Made by a program: the position numbers and the translations under genes | In this document: positions 42,382 to 49,298 of the stretch, piece by piece | How positions within the stretch are numbered: the first letter of the stretch is position 1 | Layout: every line of letters starts with the position of its first letter | DNA from: Rhodothermales bacterium | Lineage (GTDB): Bacteria; Bacteroidota; Rhodothermia; Rhodothermales; JANQRZ01 | Direction: 5' to 3' | Assembly: GCA_039944855.1 (NCBI GenBank) | Contig: JBDUXZ010000022.1 | Span: 98,186-162,185 of the forward strand | Length of the DNA stretch: 64,000 bases | Notes under the pieces: generated by a model | Told to the model about the DNA's origin: nothing | The model's database searches: none | What the model saw: the letters and a program-made list of their open reading frames with translations, nothing else

Positions 42382-43455
42382 ATGCACGAAATATTCGGAG
42401 AACGATTCTACAGCCGTCAGAAAGCCGCTTGGCACCGCCTCGGCGAGACGTTCGACCTCGACGACGACGTGAGCGTCGTGGACGCCGTCGGGAAGACCGC
42501 CGTCGGGGTCGAGATCGACGCAGTCCCGCTGAAATACGTCTACGAGGGCGAGGCCCACGAGACGGAGCAGCGCGCCATCATCCGCAAGCCGACGCCAGAC
42601 GACCCCGAGCCGCGCGTGTTCGGCTTCGCCTCGGAGAACTGGCACGTCGCGCAGTACCTCGACTACGCGAAGGCCCTCGACCCGCTCTCGGAGACGTTCC
42701 CCGTCGAGACCTGCGGGGTCCTTCGGGACGGGGAGACGCTCTTCCTCGCCCTTCGCGGTGACTCGTTTGCGGTGCAGAGCGTGGACGAGATCGAGAACTA
42801 CTTCGTCTGCGTGCTCAGCCAGGTGCCGGGCAAAGGCCACCGCATCCTGTTCACGCCCCGCCGCGTCGTCTGCCAGAATACCCTCTCGCTCGGCATCCGC
42901 CAGGCCACGATCAACCTCCGCATCCCGCACACCGGCGACCCCACGCAGATGGTGGCCTTTGCCGCACAGCTCGTGACCGAGATGACGCGGGCGACGGAGA
43001 AGGTCGAGGCCTACTTCGAGGCGATGGCGAAGGTGAAGGTGGGCGAGGAAGGGCTCGACAAGTTGCTGAGGGCCGCGTTCCCCGAGCCGCCGGTCCCGGC
43101 GAAGGTGCGGCTGTGGCAGAACCTCTCGCCGCAGCAGATCGCGGTGATGAAGGAGTCGAGGCTGAACTCGGCGATCCTCGACGCGGAGAGGGCGATGGAG
43201 TCGTGGGTCGTGGCCTCGGACCGGGTGCTGAAGATCCGCGACGGCGCGCGCGTGCTCTACCAGACCTTCAACGACGAGCACCCGCAGTTCGCCGGGTCGG
43301 TCTGGGCCGCTTACAACGCCTGCACCGAGACGAGCGACTGGCGGAAGGGGCGGGGGAACGTGGCCGAGTCGGTGCTCTTCGGACCGAGGGCGCAGGAGAA
43401 GGTCCGCGCTTTCAAGGCCGCGCTCGAGTTGACGACGGGCGTGAGCATGAACTGA
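42382..43455 (+). CDS. DUF932 / phage-plasmid-like protein
   Basis: 357 aa. It resembles the DUF932 (TIGR03299) family found on plasmids and phages. Recognisable parts are SRQKAAWHRLGETFDLDD near residue 11, HRILFTPRRVVCQNTLSLGI near 155, and a helical C-terminus with RVLYQTFNDEHPQFAGSVWA. Function is unknown; a role in element maintenance has been proposed. It is followed by a 15-bp hairpin (43476-43516). Its start ATG 42382 is preceded by AGAGG. Confidence 0.75.
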   Translation: MHEIFGERFYSRQKAAWHRLGETFDLDDDVSVVDAVGKTAVGVEIDAVPLKYVYEGEAHETEQRAIIRKPTPDDPEPRVFGFASENWHVAQYLDYAKALDPLSETFPVETCGVLRDGETLFLALRGDSFAVQSVDEIENYFVCVLSQVPGKGHRILFTPRRVVCQNTLSLGIRQATINLRIPHTGDPTQMVAFAAQLVTEMTRATEKVEAYFEAMAKVKVGEEGLDKLLRAAFPEPPVPAKVRLWQNLSPQQIAVMKESRLNSAILDAERAMESWVVASDRVLKIRDGARVLYQTFNDEHPQFAGSVWAAYNACTETSDWRKGRGNVAESVLFGPRAQEKVRAFKAALELTTGVSMN

Positions 43456-43475
43456 AGGGGGTCAGGTGAGGGACC

Positions 43476-43516
43476 AGGGGCCGCACCGGCGGGCAGGCGA
43501 AGCCGGTGCGGCCCCT
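43476..43516. terminator. Perfect 15-bp hairpin after the DUF932 gene
   Basis: AGGGGCCGCACCGGC at 43476-43490 pairs perfectly with 43502-43516, loop 11 nt. Pyrimidines (CCCCTCTCC) follow rather than a U-run. It may be a terminator or an mRNA stabiliser. Confidence 0.5.
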
Positions 43517-43533
43517 CCCCTCTCCACTCGACC

Positions 43534-43803
43534 ATGCGACCGATGAAAGCGACCCCGAAGAACCTCCTCGTGCTCACTCGCATCGAGCGTCGGATGCTGG
43601 AGGGGGGCGAGCGCTACGCAGGCCAACCCGCCCTGCTGAGCCGCGACCTGCGGCGGGGCGAGCGCTACCACGCGGATCGCCTCGTGCGGCTCGGCTTCCT
43701 GAAGAAGACGAGGTCGACGGCTCCCTGGCATGGGTCCCCATCCGCCGCGCTCTACTGGTGCGATGAGTCGTGCCGCAGGAATACGATTGGAACGGTCCCC
43801 TGA
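43534..43803 (+). CDS. Small hypothetical protein
   Basis: 89 aa, basic, soluble. The helix-like VLTRIERRMLEGGERYAG and SRDLRRGERYHADRLVRLGF suggest a small DNA-binding-like (winged-helix) fold, but this is weak. It has no clear ribosome-binding site. It sits between the DUF932 and RadC genes in the same direction. May be spurious. Confidence 0.4.
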   Translation: MRPMKATPKNLLVLTRIERRMLEGGERYAGQPALLSRDLRRGERYHADRLVRLGFLKKTRSTAPWHGSPSAALYWCDESCRRNTIGTVP

Positions 43804-43918
43804 CCGGGACGGCGGTGGGTTGACTCGTATCGGGCCTTCCCCTGTCCGTGCGGGTCCACAGCGCGGCGTGAGGACCCGCACGGACGCGGGCCGGAAGCCA
43901 GCCCACGGGAGGTGGATC

Positions 43919-44467
43919 ATGCAGCATAATCTGTTCGACGTCGTAGAGGGCCAAGCAGAGAGCCGCGGTGCCTACGCGGAGCCGAGGCCGGCGTATGAGG
44001 GGTCGCCCTACGAGAGTGCCCTGTTCTCGGGCGTTCCGCTCTACACGACCCGGCTCGTCCGGGAGCACACGTTCTCGTTCCCCGAGCGGACGCAGGTGTG
44101 CTCGCCCGAGGCCGTAGCCGCCGTGCTCCGGTCGTACTTCGAGAGCCGGGACCGCGAGGAGTTCGTCGTCTGCCTGCTCGACACGGCGAACACCCTCATC
44201 GGCCTGCACGTCGCATCCGTCGGTGGGTTGGCCGCGAGCATCGTCGAGCCTCGGCAGGTGTTCAAGGCGGCCGTGCTCGCGAATGCCGCCGCGCTCATCG
44301 TCGCGCACAACCACCCCTCTGGCAACCCCGAGCCGAGCCGCGACGACGTGAAGGTGACGAAGCAACTCGTCGAGGCGGGAAAAGTCATGGGCATCCCGAT
44401 CCACGATCACCTCATCCTCACCGACCCCGGCCACACGAGCCTAGCCGAGCGCGGGTTGCTCTCGTAG
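43919..44467 (+). CDS. radC: RadC-family JAMM/MPN protein
   Basis: 182 aa. The RadC domain has the JAMM metal motif HNHPSGNPEPSRDD near residue 126, and the leading SVGGLAASIVEPRQVFKAAV. The N-terminal helix-hairpin-helix of long RadC is absent, as usual for plasmid-borne copies. The ATG at 43919 follows GGGAGG. RadC homologues are common near relaxases and DUF932 in mobile elements, where they may act on DNA ends or proteins; the precise role is unsettled. Confidence 0.85.
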   Translation: MQHNLFDVVEGQAESRGAYAEPRPAYEGSPYESALFSGVPLYTTRLVREHTFSFPERTQVCSPEAVAAVLRSYFESRDREEFVVCLLDTANTLIGLHVASVGGLAASIVEPRQVFKAAVLANAAALIVAHNHPSGNPEPSRDDVKVTKQLVEAGKVMGIPIHDHLILTDPGHTSLAERGLLS

Positions 44468-44615
44468 TCCAGGGATCGGTACAGTGAAGCCGACTCGGGA
44501 AAAGCGCAGGATCGCTGCACGAACAGCAGGGTTGCGGCAGAAGCGGACTGGCTCTTACTGAGGCGATGCGCTATCGTCTGGAAAGCGTAGCGGTCTGAGA
44601 GGGAGGTAGCAAGCA
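44468..44615. other. Possible oriT region
   Basis: The 148 bp between RadC and MobC contain short dyads (CGATGCGCTATCG near 44563, and CTGCACGAACAGCAG near 44515). oriT is often just upstream of mobC. No nic motif was confirmed, so this is only a positional suggestion. Confidence 0.25.
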
Positions 44616-45110
44616 ATGATGTCGCATGGCGAAAACCCTCCGGGGAGGTTTTCACCCGGTCGTAATGGGGCCGAGACCTTTTCGCACGGCGGAAACCCCG
44701 TCGCCGAGTTTTCACCGGGTGCAAACCCAGTAGATGCTTCCAGTGACGGTACGTCCGATGACGCGAGGTCCGATGCGACCACGCGGAAGCGAGGGGGAGG
44801 TCGCCCTCGGAAAGCCGCCGCCGAGCGGCGCACCACGAAGTACACGGTGTCCGTCAACGAAGCCGAGAAAGCCACCGTTGAGGCGGCAGCCGAAGCGGTG
44901 GGTCTCGCCCCGGCCGTCTATCTCCGGGAGGTCGGCGTGGGGACTCGGGTGTCAAAGCGGGCGGACGACGTGCTCTACCACCGGCTGAGCCGGATCGGCG
45001 TTCGCCTCCAGACCCTTGCTCGCCGCGCCGGCGACGAGGAACGAGGGGGCGATCAGGCCGCGCTAGAAGCGTTGCTTCAGGAGGTGATCGACGTGAGGGA
45101 GACGCTGTAG
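44616..45110 (+). CDS. mobC: MobC-like mobilization accessory protein
   Basis: 164 aa. The C-terminal part has the relaxosome MobC-type ribbon-helix-helix start KYTVSVNEAEKATVEAAAEA and a following helical region (PAVYLREVGVGTRVSKRADD). It is preceded by a basic AT-hook-like stretch (KRGGGRPRK). The first 40 residues consist of two degenerate repeats: SHGENPPGRFSPG, SHGGNPVAEFSPG. The gene ends 28 bp before the relaxase. MobC would help relaxase open DNA at oriT. The start may lie further downstream if the repeats are DNA sites rather than protein. Confidence 0.65.
   Translation: MMSHGENPPGRFSPGRNGAETFSHGGNPVAEFSPGANPVDASSDGTSDDARSDATTRKRGGGRPRKAAAERRTTKYTVSVNEAEKATVEAAAEAVGLAPAVYLREVGVGTRVSKRADDVLYHRLSRIGVRLQTLARRAGDEERGGDQAALEALLQEVIDVRETL
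44622..44725 (+). repeat. Direct repeat of about 44 bp, period 60
   Basis: Copies at 44622-44666 and 44682-44725 share TCGCAYGGCGRAAACCC and GTTTTCACC separated by equal distance. Within copy 1, GAAAACC and GGTTTTC form an inverted repeat. They lie at the start of the mobC reading frame. Confidence 0.6.
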
Positions 45111-45138
45111 AACGGACCGGGTAAGACGGGAAAGGCAG

Positions 45139-46947
45139 ATGATCGGGAAGGTCTCATCGGGAACGAGCTTCAGCGGGCTGGCGACGTACCTCACCCAGAG
45201 CGAGGAGCGCGTAGCGTGGACCGAGCCTCGCTGGATGATCGGGACGGACCCTCAGGAGGTCGCCCGCGAGATGGAGACCGCGGCGTCACTGAGCGACGCG
45301 CGCCTGGAGAAGCCGGTCTACCACATCTCGATCTCGTTCAGCGAGACCGACCAGCCGACGCGGGAGCAGATGCAGCAAGCGGCCGACCGCGTGCTGGGGG
45401 AGCTCGGGCTGGGGGAGCACCAGGCGCTCCTCGTTGCGCACGAGGACAAAGGGCATCCCCACCTCCACGTCATGGCGAACCGCGTCCATCCCGACACGGG
45501 GAAGGCCGCCACGGTCTCGTTCGACTATCGCCGGGTCGAGTCGGTGCTCCGGGAGCTAGAGAAGGAGTGGGGCCTGACGCGGGTGCCGGGCCACCATGCC
45601 CGCGATGCCGGCGACTCGGCCCCCGACCGCACGCGGGGCCTCTCGACCGGCGAGGTCCGCCGCGTTCGCCGCACGGGCGAGCTCCCCTTTCCCGAACAGG
45701 TCCGCGAGAAGATGGGCGACGATCTCGGCCGCACGCTGGGCAGCGCGAAGGGGTGGAGCGAGGTCCACGAGGCGCTCGGCCGTCGCGGCTACCGGCTGGA
45801 GCCGACCGAGCGTGGGATGGTCGTCACCGACGGTGAGCGCTATGCAAAGGCGTCGTCCGTAGACGAGCGACTGAGCCGTCCCCGCCTCGAAGCCCGGTTC
45901 GGGCAAACTCTCGACGCACACGATGGGGAGCATCAGTTACGGCAGCCCGGTGCCGAGAAGGCCATGAGTCCAGAGGTGTACAAGCAGCTCTTCGGTGCCC
46001 CAGCACTCGCACCATCGAAAGCAGAACACGCCGCCAGTCCCGAGCCCATGGAGAGCGCCGGCTCGTCAGGGATCGCCCGTGCCGCCCAGGTACGAGCTGT
46101 GACGAACGCGACCCTGAGCGCGATAGACGGAGAGGCCGACGAGCGCGAGGTGCCGACCCGCACCATCGAAGCGGGGGTGCTTACGGCGAGCAGGCTCTCA
46201 CGTGGCCCAGAGTCCAAGGATCAGATTCAGGGCGAAGCTCCATCGGTTGAATCTCCCCCCTCCCCCAGCCCAGCCGTTCGGGAGCTCGCCGGTGAGGTAC
46301 GCGCGTATGAGCGCGTCGCTGGCGTCGAGCAGCGCCTCGGCCTTGCCGTACAGGACCACGCCGAGTTGGAGGGACAACTACGGTCTACGGGCCGACAGGG
46401 GCAGGAAGCCACGCGCCTATCCGACACCTTCGACCGGGCGCTCGGGGAGGCGTACCGCGACCCTGCCGCCGCCCGCCGCTCGTTCGAGGCGCTAGCAGCG
46501 CAGGAGGGTCCTGAGGCCGCAGCGCGCACGATGCGTCGGACACCAGAACAGTTCGGGCCGGTCGTCGCCACCGAGCACTCGAAGTGGATGGGGCTGGCCC
46601 GCGAGGTGAGCCGGGCCGAGGGTTACGAGGCAGCACGCAGCGCGGCCAACGTGGGCGAGCAGTACGTCCACACACGCGCCTTCGTAGGAGGCACCGGACA
46701 CGAGGCACTGCGAACGTCACTGGCCTCGAAGGGCCGGGAGGTACAGTCCCTCCAGCAAGAACTGACACAACTCACGAGTCGGCACGGGCAGCCCACACAG
46801 ATTCTGGAGCGGATCGGCCAGCGCGCGCAGGTGCTCACGACGGCGCAGACGAACCACCTCGGTCGTACGCTCTCTCCGCCGCAAATGGCGGTCGTGTCCA
46901 AGGCGGCTGGGTTGGCTGCGAAGGTTGCTAAGGGTGTAGAGCGCTGA
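45139..46947 (+). CDS. Relaxase (MobA/VirD2-type, MOBP-like)
   Basis: 602 aa. The N-terminal relaxase domain (about 230 residues) shows the third motif HPHLHVMANRVHP (HxH metal triad) and the preceding PVYHISISFSETDQP strand. The catalytic tyrosine is one of the early Tyr in the first 60 residues (TYLTQSE). The middle is low-complexity. The C-terminus is helical with EARFGQTLD and possible coiled coils (LQQELTQLTSRHG). It nicks oriT for conjugative mobilization. No coupling protein or type IV genes are in view, so it is mobilizable, not self-transmissible. Confidence 0.85.
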   Translation: MIGKVSSGTSFSGLATYLTQSEERVAWTEPRWMIGTDPQEVAREMETAASLSDARLEKPVYHISISFSETDQPTREQMQQAADRVLGELGLGEHQALLVAHEDKGHPHLHVMANRVHPDTGKAATVSFDYRRVESVLRELEKEWGLTRVPGHHARDAGDSAPDRTRGLSTGEVRRVRRTGELPFPEQVREKMGDDLGRTLGSAKGWSEVHEALGRRGYRLEPTERGMVVTDGERYAKASSVDERLSRPRLEARFGQTLDAHDGEHQLRQPGAEKAMSPEVYKQLFGAPALAPSKAEHAASPEPMESAGSSGIARAAQVRAVTNATLSAIDGEADEREVPTRTIEAGVLTASRLSRGPESKDQIQGEAPSVESPPSPSPAVRELAGEVRAYERVAGVEQRLGLAVQDHAELEGQLRSTGRQGQEATRLSDTFDRALGEAYRDPAAARRSFEALAAQEGPEAAARTMRRTPEQFGPVVATEHSKWMGLAREVSRAEGYEAARSAANVGEQYVHTRAFVGGTGHEALRTSLASKGREVQSLQQELTQLTSRHGQPTQILERIGQRAQVLTTAQTNHLGRTLSPPQMAVVSKAAGLAAKVAKGVER

Positions 46948-47017
46948 CGCCATGCGGAGTGCTGCTCATCGTGCATCCCTCAAGACCTTACTATGTGACT
47001 GACCCGATCTGCCTACG

Positions 47018-47359
47018 ATGTCCGCTGCCTTCTCTTCTCAGCCTCCAAGTCCACTTCCCGCTGAGCACCTCCCCCCGCAGGATGTGGTCGAGGAGTCTGT
47101 GCGCCTGCTCAAGGGGGTCGCCGATCCGACCCGGCTGCGCATCCTCTGCTTGCTGCGGGCGGGCGAGGTGAACGTCCACGCTCTCACCGACGCCCTTGCC
47201 GTGTCGCAGTCGGCCGTCAGCCACCAACTCCGCGTGCTTCGTGAGGCCCGCCTCGTAGCAACGAGAAAGGCGGGTCGTCGCGTCTACTACCGCCTCGCCG
47301 ACGACCACGTCTACGACATTCTCTCAGCCGCGCTGGAGCACGGACGTGAGGTCTGCTGA
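47018..47359 (+). CDS. ArsR/SmtB-family metal sensor repressor (island B)
   Basis: 113 aa, nearly identical to the 22177 repressor from VVEESVRLLKG onward. It has the same alpha-5 zinc-type site DxHx10HxxE (DDHVYDILSAALEHGRE) and ends in VC. Only the N-terminal tail differs strongly. The matching operator is 47466-47485. Two repressors of near-equal DNA-binding helix could cross-regulate both islands. Confidence 0.9.
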   Translation: MSAAFSSQPPSPLPAEHLPPQDVVEESVRLLKGVADPTRLRILCLLRAGEVNVHALTDALAVSQSAVSHQLRVLREARLVATRKAGRRVYYRLADDHVYDILSAALEHGREVC

Positions 47360-47434
47360 CAGCGCTGAGCGATTGGAACGAGTACGGGGACTCCCGTGCA
47401 TGGGGCACTCTCGTGCGACGATCCCGTGAAGGAG

Positions 47435-47485
47435 TTGCACACGGGAACCGACGGGTCTACCTTTTATGTGAACATTCGTTCATGT
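47435..47485 (+). promoter_or_regulatory. czc promoter and ArsR-type operator (island B)
   Basis: TTG at 47435-47437, TACCTTT at 47458-47464 (20 bp apart), then palindromic TGAAC-ATTC-GTTCA at 47469-47482. It differs from the 22591 operator at 4 of 20 positions. The upstream GGGAACCG block is also conserved. Confidence 0.7.
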
Positions 47486-47500
47486 ATTTCAGGCCCCCTT

Positions 47501-47932
47501 ATGCCTAGCCTCCACCGCATCAAAGCGCAAGCCGCTTCAGCCGCCTGGCTGCTGAGCGCGCTGATGCTGTTTGCGCCGCTGGGTGCTCACGCTGTTGGGG
47601 CCGTGCTCTGCATTGAGGCCGACGGCGAGGTCGCCGTCGAGCGCTCCGAGGGTGCGGCGTGCGCCGAGGGTGCCGACGAACACGTCCCGCTGGGCACCAC
47701 GCACTGCGACCCCTGCACCGACCTCCCGCTCCCGAGCGGCGGCGATACGGACTGCGCCTCGTTCAAGACCGAGAGCGGCCCTTCAGCACAGACGGTTCTC
47801 TCCGTTGTGGCGTTGCTCCCAGCGTCGGACCGCGCCCCTACGCCCTCCCCGGCAGCCTCCCCTCTTCAGGATGGGCGCGGTGCCCTTCCTCCCGACCCGG
47901 CTCTTTCCCGCAGCGTGGTGCTGCTGATCTGA
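47501..47932 (+). CDS. Small exported Cys-rich protein, czc-associated (island B)
   Basis: 143 aa paralogue of the 22634 gene. It has the same LMLFAPLGAHAVGAVLCIE segment, ACAEG, the HCDPC knuckle in THCDPCTDLPLPSGG, CASFKTES, and the C-terminal RSVVLLI. The conserved cysteine pattern in two diverged operons supports a metal or redox role in the periplasm. Function unknown. Confidence 0.7.
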   Translation: MPSLHRIKAQAASAAWLLSALMLFAPLGAHAVGAVLCIEADGEVAVERSEGAACAEGADEHVPLGTTHCDPCTDLPLPSGGDTDCASFKTESGPSAQTVLSVVALLPASDRAPTPSPAASPLQDGRGALPPDPALSRSVVLLI

Positions 47933-47935
47933 GCC

Positions 47936-48021
47936 GCTCCTGATCCGGGCTGCGCGCGTCGCAGCCGCTTTCGTTCGACCGCCGTGCCCGTCCGGTGCGG
48001 CCCTCGTCCACGATCAGGAGC
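47936..48021 (+). promoter_or_regulatory. Conserved intergenic RNA that can mask the czcC ribosome-binding site (island B)
   Basis: GCTCCTGATC at 47936-47945 pairs with GATCAGGAGC at 48012-48021 over 10 bp, covering the AGGAG site of czcC (ATG 48030). The inner hairpin is CCGTGCC-CGTCC-GGTGCGG at 47982-48000. It is homologous to 23064-23164, with base changes that keep pairing. Confidence 0.6.
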
Positions 48022-48029
48022 AACGGTCT

Positions 48030-49298
48030 ATGGTTTCTCTCTACGGCGCGTGGCGGCGCGCCCTCCGGTTGGTGGCCTATGCCGCCCTCGCCGTCCAGCC
48101 TGTTTTCGCAGCGGGCTACGACGCACCCGCTGACACCCTCACCCTCGACGACGCCCTCAGGCGGACGTTCGAGGCCAGCCCTCACCTGCGCGCGGCGCGC
48201 CTCGAACTGGAGGCCCGCGAGGCACTCGCACGGCAGGCCGGCCGCTTCTCCAACCCGGTCCTCGACGCTGAGGCCGAAAACATTGGGGCGACCGGACCTG
48301 AGCAGGGCGTCGTCACAGTGGCCCTGGCCCAGCTCGTCGAGCTCGGTGGAGACCGTGCGGCACGGCGACGCCTGGCAACGCGCGAGGCCGACCTCGCCGC
48401 CGCCGACCTCGCTCTCGCCCGGACCGAGCGCTCTGCCCTCGCTCGGAGTCGCTACGCGGAGGCGGTCGCCGCCCAGGCCCGCCTCGGCCTCGCCCTAGCC
48501 TCGGCCCACCTCACCCGAGCCACTCTTGTGGCGACGGCCGAGCAGGTGGAGGCCGGGGACCGCTCGCCCGTGGACGAGACGCGGGCGGAGGTCGCTCTCG
48601 CCATAGCCCAGGCCGAGGCGACGCAGGCGCAGGCCGAGCGGACGGCGGCGTTCGTCCGCCTCGCCGCTCTCTGGACCGAATCCCCGGACTTCGACGCCGT
48701 AGCGGCCCTCCCACCGCCGGAGCCGGTCCCCGCCTTCGATGTGCTCGCCGGGCCGCTCCGGCAGAGTGCTGCGCTCGCTGTGTGGGACGTGGAGACTGCG
48801 CGCCGCGAGGTCGCCGTCGACCTGGAGAAAGCCCGGCGCATCCCCGACGTGACCGTCTCCGCCGGCTACCGCCGCTTCACCGCGACGGGAGGCGGAGCCG
48901 CCGTCGTTGGCCTCGCCGTTCCGCTCCCAGTCTTCGACCGCAACGGCGGGGCAGTCGCCGCCGCGAGGGCACGGCTCCAGGCCGCCGATGCCGAGCGGGA
49001 GGTGGCCCTCGTCGAAGCTCGGTCCGCCCTAGCGGAAGCCCACGGTGCCCTCACGGCCTCCTTTGCCGAGGCGACGGCCTTTCGCATCGAGGTGCTCCCG
49101 CGCGCCGAAGACGTCGCGGCCCGGATCGAGGAGGGCTACGAAGCAGGCAAGTTCTCGCTCCTCGACGTGCTCGACGCCCAGCGCACGCTGGCCGCCGCAC
49201 GCGTGCGCTACGCCGACGCCCTCGCCGCTTACCACACCGCCGCCGCCGATGTCGAGCGGCTCACCGCCCGCCCGATCAGACTGACCGACCAGCCATGA
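48030..49298 (+). CDS. czcC: CzcC-type outer-membrane efflux protein (island B)
   Basis: 422 aa, shorter than the island A copy and without a lipoprotein Cys. Signal-like N-terminus (LRLVAYAALAVQPVFAAGYD). The OMF repeats are TLDDALRRTFEASPHLRAAR, AGRFSNPVLDAEAENIG near 85, and GLAVPLPVFDRNGGA with AGKFSLLDVLDAQRTLAAA in the second half. It overlaps the CzcB start by 4 bp (ATGA). Works with the following pump. Confidence 0.9.
   Translation: MVSLYGAWRRALRLVAYAALAVQPVFAAGYDAPADTLTLDDALRRTFEASPHLRAARLELEAREALARQAGRFSNPVLDAEAENIGATGPEQGVVTVALAQLVELGGDRAARRRLATREADLAAADLALARTERSALARSRYAEAVAAQARLGLALASAHLTRATLVATAEQVEAGDRSPVDETRAEVALAIAQAEATQAQAERTAAFVRLAALWTESPDFDAVAALPPPEPVPAFDVLAGPLRQSAALAVWDVETARREVAVDLEKARRIPDVTVSAGYRRFTATGGGAAVVGLAVPLPVFDRNGGAVAAARARLQAADAEREVALVEARSALAEAHGALTASFAEATAFRIEVLPRAEDVAARIEEGYEAGKFSLLDVLDAQRTLAAARVRYADALAAYHTAAADVERLTARPIRLTDQP

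Noticed and set aside
38330..47000. CRISPR array or tRNA gene in the mobile module
   Set aside because: No regularly spaced repeats and no cloverleaf with a TTCGA arm were found. The repeats are hairpins and tandem duplications.
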